From assembly GCA_036556325.1 (NCBI GenBank), contig DATBJR010000021.1:1-12984 (forward strand): 12,984 nt of DNA, written 5' to 3'. The notes below the pieces were generated by a model. It saw only the letters and a list, made by a program, of their open reading frames with translations, made no database searches and had not been told where the DNA came from. Both the position numbers and the translations under genes were made by a program. The stretch comes from DASSCW01 sp036556325. GTDB taxonomy: Bacteria > Chloroflexota > Limnocylindria > QHBO01. Shown piece after piece: positions 1 through 7,275 of this stretch (position 1 is the first letter of the stretch; each line of letters starts with the position of its first letter).

Positions 1-1
1 G

Positions 2-1963
<1,962 letters not shown>

Positions 1964-1967
1964 CGGC

Positions 1968-2381
1968 TTACCGATGCCGGCGGCGACGGCCGGCGGGCGT
2001 GGGCCGAGCGCGCTCCCGCTCGACGCGGCGCGGGGGCGGTACGAAGCGCTGCCGCCGGATCTCGTCGTTCATGGCCGCGATCTCGCCCGGGAACTTGACG
2101 AAGGTGGCCCACGCGGCGATGGCCATGCCGGGGATGACGACCAGGAGCAGCAGCATCAGCGGCACGTGGATCACGACCAGCAGCGGCACGAGGCCCCACG
2201 TCACCACGACCGACCAGAAGACCCATTCGTGCAGGGCCAGGATGGCCGGGTAGCGCCGGTAGCGCCGCTGGGCGGCCGTATACACGAAGATGGCACCGAT
2301 CACGATCAGCAGCGCGCCGGCCCACATCATGGTGAACAGGTCTCGGAAGCCGATGGGCGTGAAGGCGTCGAAAATGCGCAT
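1968..2381 (-). CDS. Small membrane protein of unknown function (137 aa)
   Basis: I do not recognise a family. The protein begins MRIFDAFTPIG and has a first hydrophobic segment at about residues 17-36 (WAGALLIVIGAIFVYTAA). A basic loop (QRRYRRY) follows, then two closely spaced hydrophobic stretches at about 54-72 and 74-90, rich in Val and Leu. The C-terminal third is polar and ends in an Arg/Pro-rich tail (RPTPAGRRRRHR) that should lie in the cytoplasm by the positive-inside rule. No enzyme motif is visible. It is oriented tail to tail with clpB and head to head with the TPR gene, leaving 36 bases between the two start codons. No good Shine-Dalgarno precedes the ATG, but a TAGACT hexamer lies 9 bases upstream, which suggests a very short or absent leader. 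The frame is supported by its coherent hydrophobic pattern; the function is unknown. Confidence 0.75.
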   Translation of the reverse strand: MRIFDAFTPIGFRDLFTMMWAGALLIVIGAIFVYTAAQRRYRRYPAILALHEWVFWSVVVTWGLVPLLVVIHVPLMLLLLVVIPGMAIAAWATFVKFPGEIAAMNDEIRRQRFVPPPRRVERERARPTPAGRRRRHR

Positions 2382-2390
2382 CGGCGCGCG

Positions 2391-2396
2391 AGTCTA
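2391..2396 (-). promoter_or_regulatory. Candidate -10 element (TAGACT) for the small membrane protein gene
   Basis: Read on the minus strand, TAGACT matches the TANNNT -10 pattern and ends 9 bases before the ATG at 2381. There is no Shine-Dalgarno in between, so a leaderless or nearly leaderless mRNA is possible. I see no convincing -35 element. The same hexamer precedes the CoA-transferase gene. Confidence 0.3.
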
Positions 2397-2400
2397 GCAG

Positions 2401-2408
2401 AGGGAGGG
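2401..2408 (+). promoter_or_regulatory. Ribosome binding site fixing the TPR gene start
   Basis: AGGGAGGG ends 9 bases before the GTG at 2418. It is the only well-placed Shine-Dalgarno in front of this frame, and it supports the GTG start over any start further upstream, where the frame merely runs open through the antisense of the neighbouring gene. Confidence 0.6.
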
Positions 2409-2417
2409 CGGAGCCCC

Positions 2418-3281
2418 GTGCAGCCGCAGATCGACGAGCTGTGGGACTGGGACAACCCGGCGGACAGCGAGGCACGGTTCCGAGCGGCCGCTGCAGCCGC
2501 GACCTCGAAGCGGGAGCGAGCGATCCTGCTGACCCAGGTGGCGCGGGCGCTCGGCCTCCAGGGGCGTTCGACGGAGGCGCTGGCCGTCCTGGACGCGCTG
2601 CCAGGCGGCGATGCGGAGCTGGCCACCCGTGCTGTGCTCGAGCGGGGACGGGTCCTCAATTCCGCCGGCGACTCGGCGGCAGCTCGGCCGCTCTTCGAGC
2701 AGGCGTTGGCCGGTGCCGAGGCGGCTGGTCTGGAGCACCTGGCGGTTGATGCCGTCCACATGCTCGCCATCGTCGCGCCGCCGGGCGAGCAGGCTGCGCT
2801 GAACGAACGCGCCATCGCCATGGCCGAGAGCGCCCAAGACCCTCGGGCACGGCAATGGCTGGCCAGCCTCTACAACAACCTGGGCTGGACCCGCTTCGAC
2901 GCCGGCGATCACCGGGAGGCGCTGCGCCTGTTCGAGCTGGCGCTCCAAGAGCGCCGCCGGCTCCAGCAGCCGCGTGAAACGGGCATCGCCCGCTGGGCCG
3001 TCGCCCGCGCGCTTCGCGCCGTGGGCCGGCTGGACGAGGCCCTGGCGGCGCAGCAGCAACTCGCCGCGGACAACGCCGCCGCCGGCGTGGCTGATCCGTA
3101 CGTCGACGAGGAGCTCGGCGAGTGCCTGCTGGCGCTCGGTCGCGGCGAGGAGGCACGTCCCCACTTCGCTACGGCCGCGGACGGGCTCGCAGCCGACCCG
3201 TGGCTGGCCGAGCACGAGCCGGCGCGCATCGCGCGGCTCCGGGAGCTGTCCCGGGCACCGCGCGACGAGGCGTTGGGCTAG
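2418..3281 (+). CDS. Tetratricopeptide-repeat protein (287 aa)
   Basis: Helical-repeat protein, probably a cytosolic protein-protein interaction scaffold. From the GTG start it reads VQPQIDELWDWDNPADSE, with no signal peptide. Alanine- and leucine-rich helix pairs of roughly 34-40 residues follow throughout. The clearest repeats are LYNNLGWTRFDAGDHREALRL (followed by FELALQERR) at about 151-180 and the next unit, which includes ARALRAVGRLDEALAAQQQL. Both carry the TPR pattern of W/L-G-Y/A-F-A-P spacing, with Gly, Asp and Ala at the inter-helix turns. Degenerate units flank them (VLDALPGGDAELATRAVLER; LGECLLALGRGEEARPHFATA). No catalytic domain is attached, so the partner and role cannot be named. 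It runs divergently from the small membrane protein gene. Its TAG stop overlaps the stop of the universal stress protein gene on the other strand within a shared CTAG. Confidence 0.85.
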   Translation: MQPQIDELWDWDNPADSEARFRAAAAAATSKRERAILLTQVARALGLQGRSTEALAVLDALPGGDAELATRAVLERGRVLNSAGDSAAARPLFEQALAGAEAAGLEHLAVDAVHMLAIVAPPGEQAALNERAIAMAESAQDPRARQWLASLYNNLGWTRFDAGDHREALRLFELALQERRRLQQPRETGIARWAVARALRAVGRLDEALAAQQQLAADNAAAGVADPYVDEELGECLLALGRGEEARPHFATAADGLAADPWLAEHEPARIARLRELSRAPRDEALG

Positions 3282-4216
3282 GCGCTGGCCGGAGTGGCGA
3301 GGGGCACCGCCACCGGACGCTTCAGGGCGGCCGGCGCATGCCCGCGCATCACCAGCACCGAGCAGTGCGAATGCAGCAGCACGTCATGGGCGACGCTGCC
3401 GGAAAGGAGCCGCCGTACGTCGCCGAGCTCGCGCGACCCGGTGATGATCAGGTCGCAATCCATCTCCCGCGCGCAGGCCACGATCTCGTCCGCCGCATCG
3501 CCGATGCGCACGACCGGCGTTGCATCGCGTCCCTCCGACTCGAAGGTCTCGACCATGTCCTCGGCGAACTCGTGGTGTCGCTGCGTCACCTCGTCCACGA
3601 CCGGGCGGCTCTCATCCTCCGGCGCGGCCCAGGGCGTGATCATCAGCTCGGTGTCCGCCCCGCCGGCCGGCGCCACGCTCAGCACCTCGATCGGCAGTCC
3701 GCGGAAGGCGTGCCACGCGCCCAGGACGCTCGGAATCGCGCGAGCGCTCGCCGAGCCGTCGGTCGCGACCAGGATCCTCGAGGCCTCGGGGAGCCGGACC
3801 ACCAGCACCGGGCAGGTGGCATGATCGACCAGGCCGGCCGAAACCGATCCGAGCAGCGCACTTGCCGCCGGGCCACGGCCCCGGCTGCCCACCACGATCA
3901 GGTCTGCTGCGAACTCGGTGGCCGCCTCCGCGAGGACGTGGATCGCCGAGCCCTCCTCGGCACGCACCTCGACCCGATGGCCGAGCTTTCGCAGCGGTTC
4001 CGCCATGTCGAAGAGCAGGTTCAAGGTGTCGCGCGGGGACGCGGGCGGCGACTCACGGAACCACTCATGGCCCGGAATCGCCTCGGTCCAGCGCGTGCTC
4101 TCGTCGCAGGCGCACACGAAGAGGAAGTCGCTCGCCGCCGGCCAGGTCATCGCGCAGATGAAGTCGTGCGCGACGTCGGACGAGCGTGAGCCGTCGAATC
4201 CGACCACGATCCTCAT
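3278..4216 (-). CDS. Universal stress protein, tandem UspA domains (312 aa)
   Basis: Two-domain universal stress protein, a cytosolic nucleotide-binding stress protein. Domain 1 (about 1-141) starts MRIVVGFDGS with Asp8 at the end of the first strand. It carries the ATP-loop pattern G-2x-G-9x-G-S at G110, G113, G123 and S124, followed by HATCPVLVV. Domain 2 (about 147-292) starts RILVATDGS (Asp153). Its loop is G260, E263, G273 and S274, so the second glycine is replaced by Glu, and nucleotide binding there may be weaker. Only two lysines occur in the whole protein (K77 and K299), a useful point if it is acetylated. GGAGG at 4226-4230 lies 9 bases before the ATG. The start overlaps the stop of the upstream GNAT gene (ATGA at 4213-4216), so the two are probably translationally coupled. 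Its end is convergent with the TPR gene. Confidence 0.95.
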   Translation of the reverse strand: MRIVVGFDGSRSSDVAHDFICAMTWPAASDFLFVCACDESTRWTEAIPGHEWFRESPPASPRDTLNLLFDMAEPLRKLGHRVEVRAEEGSAIHVLAEAATEFAADLIVVGSRGRGPAASALLGSVSAGLVDHATCPVLVVRLPEASRILVATDGSASARAIPSVLGAWHAFRGLPIEVLSVAPAGGADTELMITPWAAPEDESRPVVDEVTQRHHEFAEDMVETFESEGRDATPVVRIGDAADEIVACAREMDCDLIITGSRELGDVRRLLSGSVAHDVLLHSHCSVLVMRGHAPAALKRPVAVPLATPASA

Positions 4217-4791
4217 GACAGGTTGCCTCCACGCTCATCGCTCGCCCCGGCGGGGTCGAGCTCGATCGACATCACCCCGGCCTCCATCGACTGCCGCATG
4301 ACGCGCCCGCCGGCGCTCAGGAACAGCCGTCGCATCGGCTCATTGCCGGCGAACATGGCCGCCACCAGCTTGGGGACCCGGCGGCCGCGCGCCGCTCGCA
4401 TGGCCGCGGCCATGAGGTGCGTGCCGACACCCAGCCGGCAGACCTCGTCCGCGACAGCCACCGCGACTTCCTCGGCACCGCTCGGCATCGGCTCCATGCA
4501 GAGATGGCCAACCACGCGGCCATCCGCTGGACCCGCCTCGCGCAGGATGGCAACGAAGCCATCGGCCCCCCGCCCATGCGCCGCCGCGAACTGGTGAGCG
4601 GCGCGGTCATCGATGCCCGGTGACATCCCCAGGAACCGGGTGTAGCGGGCCTGCTGCGAGAGCCCCCGGTAGAAATCGAAGAGGCCTTCCCAGTCACTCG
4701 ATTCGATCGGTCGGATCGTGACCCACGTGCCGGGACAAGCCGGGATCGGCTCGATCCCCGTCGGTCGCCGTTGCAGGGCCGTGATGCTCAT
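4213..4791 (-). CDS. GNAT acetyltransferase, PatZ-like domain (192 aa)
   Basis: GCN5-related N-acetyltransferase that transfers acetyl from acetyl-CoA to an amine, probably a protein lysine. With the start at 4791 (MSITALQRR), the domain begins TWVTIRPIESSDW at about 22-34 and has the helix signature FYRGLSQQARYTRFLG at 40-55. This F..LS...RY.RF pattern is typical of the GNAT domain of PatZ/Pat protein acetyltransferases. The pyrophosphate-binding motif A is R119-L-G-V-G-T (R/QxxGxG), and NEPMRRLFLSAGG at about 150-162 is the usual late helix. Neither the acyl-CoA-synthetase-like part of PatZ nor the cNMP domain of mycobacterial Pat is present. The frame stays open to a GTG at 4890, but the strong AGGAGG 9 bases before 4791 decides for the shorter form. 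It shares ATGA with the downstream stress protein gene, and that protein is the obvious candidate substrate (inference). Confidence 0.88.
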   Translation of the reverse strand: MSITALQRRPTGIEPIPACPGTWVTIRPIESSDWEGLFDFYRGLSQQARYTRFLGMSPGIDDRAAHQFAAAHGRGADGFVAILREAGPADGRVVGHLCMEPMPSGAEEVAVAVADEVCRLGVGTHLMAAAMRAARGRRVPKLVAAMFAGNEPMRRLFLSAGGRVMRQSMEAGVMSIELDPAGASDERGGNLS

Positions 4792-4800
4792 CCGGGATGA

Positions 4801-4806
4801 CCTCCT
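4801..4806 (-). promoter_or_regulatory. Ribosome binding site of the GNAT gene
   Basis: AGGAGG on the minus strand lies 9 bases before the ATG at 4791. It decides the start against the longer open frame that reaches a GTG at 4890, whose extra residues are Arg/Pro-rich and do not look like protein sequence. Confidence 0.7.
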
Positions 4807-4888
4807 CGTTGCGCGCATCGTCCAGCCAGGCGGGGGGCGGCGACGAGGGCCGTTGGTCACGAGCGGAGTGGTGCGGATGGCACGCGTC

Positions 4889-4924
4889 ACGAAGAAACGA
4901 CGGCCGCCTGCCGGCGGCCGTCGT
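4889..4924 (-). terminator. Hairpin terminator behind the GlsB/YeaQ-like gene
   Basis: A perfect 12-bp inverted repeat, 4897-4908 with 4913-4924, encloses the 4-base loop TGCC. Read on the minus strand, the stem follows the stop codon at 4947 by about 22 bases. It is then followed by a T-rich TTCTTC, as in a Rho-independent terminator, although the T tract is short. It would separate the upstream GlsB/YeaQ-like gene from the GNAT-stress protein unit, whose promoter must then lie in 4792-4896 or in the hairpin's wake. Confidence 0.7.
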
Positions 4925-4946
4925 CGCTCAAACCGGGGTCAGGACG

Positions 4947-5273
4947 TCAGACGGGCCTCGGTGCCGGCAGGTAGGTCCCACCGGTGCCGTAGCGCAGGAA
5001 CGCATCGACCACGCCACCCAGGATCACGGCGCCAATCAGCGCCGGCACGAGGTACAGCCCATCCATCACCGGGCCCCAGGTGCTGAGTGATCCGAAGGCC
5101 TCGCTGCCGAGCCAGCCACCAACCAGGGCCGCGACGCCGGTGAAGATCCACTCAGTGCCGAAGCCAACCCGGCCAATGACCTGCAAGATGGCGGCGATGA
5201 CCAGCGCGCCGGCGATGAGAACGAGCGCCTCGCCCCAGTTCATGCCGACTTCCCATCCAAACAGGTTGAGCAT
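4947..5273 (-). CDS. GlsB/YeaQ/YmgE-family (transglycosylase-associated) membrane protein
   Basis: Small integral membrane protein of 108 residues, resembling the GlsB/YeaQ/YmgE family, whose members are stress-associated and of uncertain biochemical role. A first hydrophobic segment covers about residues 15-32 (ALVLIAGALVIAAILQVIG). A second contains the family-like glycine pattern FTGVAALVGGWLGSEAFG (about 44-61), and a third is YLVPALIGAVILGGVVDAFL (about 74-93). The tail YGTGGTYLPAPRPV is polar. The family usually has about 80-90 residues, so this copy has a slightly longer N-terminus and tail. The start is well supported by AAGGAGGT 8 bases upstream. The gene is monocistronic, with its own hairpin terminator downstream, and it diverges from the CoA-transferase gene. 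The family call rests on the glycine/hydrophobic pattern and size rather than on a catalytic motif. Confidence 0.75.
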   Translation of the reverse strand: MLNLFGWEVGMNWGEALVLIAGALVIAAILQVIGRVGFGTEWIFTGVAALVGGWLGSEAFGSLSTWGPVMDGLYLVPALIGAVILGGVVDAFLRYGTGGTYLPAPRPV

Positions 5274-5281
5274 TGCTGCCC

Positions 5282-5289
5282 ACCTCCTT
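5282..5289 (-). promoter_or_regulatory. Strong ribosome binding site of the GlsB/YeaQ-like gene
   Basis: AAGGAGGT on the minus strand, a near-perfect anti-16S complement, stands 8 bases before the ATG at 5273. It is the strongest Shine-Dalgarno in the window and suggests high expression of this small membrane protein. Confidence 0.75.
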
Positions 5290-5399
5290 CGTGCTTGTCA
5301 GCCCAGCATCAGCCTCATCCCGCTCAGGGGCGGTCACAAGGGCTATCGGACCCTTCAGGCCGTGACATCCAGCCCGTCCAGCGGCGAACGCCAGGGCCC

Positions 5400-5405
5400 T
5401 AGACT
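5400..5405 (+). promoter_or_regulatory. Candidate -10 element (TAGACT) for the CoA-transferase gene
   Basis: TAGACT matches TANNNT and stands 4 bases before the first ATG (5410) and 7 bases before the second in-frame ATG (5413). No properly spaced Shine-Dalgarno exists in the stretch between, so a leaderless mRNA starting at or near the second ATG is plausible. No clear -35 is seen. Confidence 0.35.
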
Positions 5406-5409
5406 CGGG

Positions 5410-6690
5410 ATGATGCGAATCGTCCAGGCCGACGAGGCCGTCGCCGGCATCCGCTCCGGCGACCAGGTCTTCCTGCATGGCGGCGCGGCCGTCCCGGCCG
5501 TGCTGCTCGACGCGCTGGTCGCGCGCGCTCGCGAGCTCAGCGACGTGGGGATCATCCATTTCCACGCCAACGGGCCGGGCCCGCATCTCGCGCCCGAGAT
5601 GGCGGGTCACTTCCGCCATCGCGCGCTGTTCATCGGCCCGAACGCCCGCGAAGCCGTGAACGAAGGCCGGGCGGACTACGTTCCCGTGTTCCTGTCAGAC
5701 GTTCCGGAGCTGTTCCTGACCGGCGTGCTGCCCCTCGACGTGGCGCTCATCAACGTGACGCGGCCGGACGCGCACGGCTTCTGCTCGCTCGGCACGTCGG
5801 TGGATGCGGCGCTGTCGGCCATCCGATCCGCGAAGACCGTGATCGCCCAACTGAACGCTGCCGTGCCGCGGACGCTGGGCGACAGTTTCGTGCATGTCTC
5901 GGACATCGACCTGGCGGTCGAGGTCGACCAGCCGCCCTACGAGCACAGCGACCCCGCGATCGGCGACGTCGAGCGCCGGATCGGCGAGTACGTGGCAGAG
6001 CTGGTGCCCGACGAGGCCACCATCCAGATGGGCATCGGCTCGATCCCGGCCGCGGTCGGCCTGGCGCTGCGCGACAAGCGCGACCTGGGGGCGCACACCG
6101 AGATGTTCACCGACGTGGTGCTCGACCTCGTCGAGGCCGGCGCCCTGACCGGGGCGGCGAAGGAGATCAACCGCGGCAAGATCGTGTCGACCTTCATGAT
6201 GGGCAGCCGACGCTTGTACGCGTTCGTCAACGACAACCCCATGGTCGAGATGCGACCGGTCGACTACACGAATGACACGTCCGTGATCCGGCGCTTCCGG
6301 CGGATGGTTGCCATCAACTCCGCCATCTCCGTGGACCTGACCGGCCAGGTGTCCGCCGACTCCATCGGCACGCGTTTCTACTCCGGCGTCGGCGGCCAGA
6401 TGGACTTCATGCGCGGCGCGGCGTTGGCGCCCGAGGGACGCGCCATCATCGCGCTGCCCTCGACAGCGTCAGGGGGCACGGTCTCCCGCATCTGCGGCGT
6501 CCTGCCCGAAGGGGCGGGCGTCGTGACCAGCCGCGCCCACGTCCGCACGGTCGTGACCGAATACGGCGTGGCGGAGCTGTTCGGCCGCAGCGTGCGCGAG
6601 CGGGCACATGCCCTGATCGGCATCGCGCACCCCGACTTCCGTGACGAGCTGCACCACCTCGCCCACAGCCGATACCACCTCGACGCCTGA
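5410..6690 (+). CDS. Acetyl-CoA hydrolase / 4-hydroxybutyrate CoA-transferase family protein
   Basis: Family I CoA-transferase of the Cat1/AbfT/acetyl-CoA hydrolase group. It moves CoA between an acyl-CoA and a carboxylate such as acetate, butyrate, 4-hydroxybutyrate or succinate; the exact substrates cannot be read from the sequence. It has 426 residues, the usual family length. The catalytic glutamate is E231 in AHTEMFTD, which forms the glutamyl-CoA thioester in this family. The glycine-rich GVGGQMDFMRG is at about 326-336, preceded by DSIGTRFYSG and followed by GRAIIALPSTASGG. The C-terminus has VVTEYGVAELFGRSVRERA and IAHPDFRDEL, both typical. Two adjacent ATGs (5410 and 5413) are possible starts; the longer open frame upstream is antisense to the GlsB/YeaQ-like gene and is rejected. 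It is cytosolic. The hydrogenase operon follows on the same strand after 96 bases; a fermentative link is possible but unproven. Confidence 0.92.
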   Translation: MMRIVQADEAVAGIRSGDQVFLHGGAAVPAVLLDALVARARELSDVGIIHFHANGPGPHLAPEMAGHFRHRALFIGPNAREAVNEGRADYVPVFLSDVPELFLTGVLPLDVALINVTRPDAHGFCSLGTSVDAALSAIRSAKTVIAQLNAAVPRTLGDSFVHVSDIDLAVEVDQPPYEHSDPAIGDVERRIGEYVAELVPDEATIQMGIGSIPAAVGLALRDKRDLGAHTEMFTDVVLDLVEAGALTGAAKEINRGKIVSTFMMGSRRLYAFVNDNPMVEMRPVDYTNDTSVIRRFRRMVAINSAISVDLTGQVSADSIGTRFYSGVGGQMDFMRGAALAPEGRAIIALPSTASGGTVSRICGVLPEGAGVVTSRAHVRTVVTEYGVAELFGRSVRERAHALIGIAHPDFRDELHHLAHSRYHLDA

Positions 6691-6697
6691 GCCGATG

Positions 6698-6716
6698 CCG
6701 CCGCGGCCCGCGGCGG
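6698..6716 (+). terminator. GC-rich hairpin after the CoA-transferase gene
   Basis: A 19-base perfect inverted repeat (7-8 bp stem of C and G, loop of 3-5) starts 7 bases after the stop codon. No T tract follows, so it is either a weak or Rho-assisted terminator or an mRNA-stabilising hairpin. The remaining 70 bases up to the next start hold a second short CCCC/GGGG hairpin near 6726-6737 and the candidate promoter. Confidence 0.35.
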
Positions 6717-6774
6717 TCCGGATGGCCCCCACCGGGGTTGCCAACGGCCCCTTCGCGAGGCTTGAGACGAGGTC

Positions 6775-6780
6775 TACCAT
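6775..6780 (+). promoter_or_regulatory. Candidate -10 element (TACCAT) of the hydrogenase operon
   Basis: TACCAT fits TANNNT and is followed by exactly 6 bases and then the ATG at 6787, the classic spacing for a leaderless transcript. The only purine-rich stretch upstream (GACGAGG at 6767-6772) is 14 bases from the ATG, too far for a good Shine-Dalgarno. No FNR/CRP-like palindrome is evident in the 96-base gap. Confidence 0.4.
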
Positions 6781-6786
6781 CGGCCC

Positions 6787-7275
6787 ATGAGCTCCGAGCG
6801 ATCCGTGTTCACCGAGCTGGGCACCGGCTGGTTCGGCGCCGGCCTTTCGCCACACGCCCTCACCCGGCTGGGTGATTGCTGCGCCTCCGCTCGCAGCTAT
6901 GCGGCCGGCGACGAGATCATGCGCGAGGGCGACGATCGGCACCCGTTCGGCATCGTGATCGCCGGCCGCGTGGCCCTGCGCCTGCTGGTCCCGGAGCGCG
7001 GCGCCATCACCATCCTGACCGTCGAGCCCGGCGACGTGGTGGGCTGGTCGGCGCTGGTGGCGCCGTACCGCGCCACCTCGACCGCGGTCGCGGTCGAGCC
7101 GACCGACCTGCTCGAGTTCGACGCCGAGGCGCTGCGCCGGGCTCTGCGGGAGGATCCCGCACTGGCGGCGACGGTGTACCCACGCATCCTGGAAGCGGTC
7201 GCGCGCCGGCTGGGCGCCACGCGCCACCAACTGCTCGACCTCTACACGCAGCAGGCCGAGCGCGTGCCATGGTGA
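6787..7275 (+). CDS. Stand-alone cyclic-nucleotide-binding domain protein (162 aa)
   Basis: CRP/FNR-like sensory domain without the output half. Residues about 20-125 form the cupin-like beta roll. They start with a YAAGDEIMREGD turn at 38-49 and continue IVIAGRVALRLLV and ITILTVEPGDVVG at about 74-86. The phosphate-binding cassette is G86-W-S-A-L, continuing to Y94-R95-A-T-S, so the basic residue R95 is kept. The position normally held by the ribose-binding Glu of cAMP-type sites is Trp87. A long helix like the CRP dimerisation helix follows (about 131-157, PRILEAVARRLGATRHQLLDL). The protein then ends at VPW, about 60 residues short of a CRP/FNR regulator, and no helix-turn-helix is present. 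It is the first gene of the hydrogenase operon, and its last codons overlap the next start (ATG at 7269, TGA at 7273). It may be an allosteric partner rather than a transcription factor (inference). Confidence 0.88.
   Translation: MSSERSVFTELGTGWFGAGLSPHALTRLGDCCASARSYAAGDEIMREGDDRHPFGIVIAGRVALRLLVPERGAITILTVEPGDVVGWSALVAPYRATSTAVAVEPTDLLEFDAEALRRALREDPALAATVYPRILEAVARRLGATRHQLLDLYTQQAERVPW

Noticed and set aside
2394..3215. 273-codon antisense frame opposite the TPR gene
   Set aside because: GC-rich mirror frame without domain pattern; the plus strand has clear TPR helices and a ribosome binding site.
3122..4189. 355-codon plus-strand frame opposite the universal stress protein gene
   Set aside because: His/Arg/Gly-rich translation with no motif; the minus strand carries two complete UspA domains with ATP-loop residues.
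5080..5409. N-terminal extension of the CoA-transferase frame
   Set aside because: It runs antisense to the GlsB/YeaQ-like gene and does not resemble the family; family homology begins at IVQADEAVAGI just after 5413.
6691..6786. Search for an FNR/CRP/NikR-like operator before the hydrogenase operon
   Set aside because: Only GC hairpins and a short GTTG-C-CAAC repeat are seen; none fits a known operator well enough to report.
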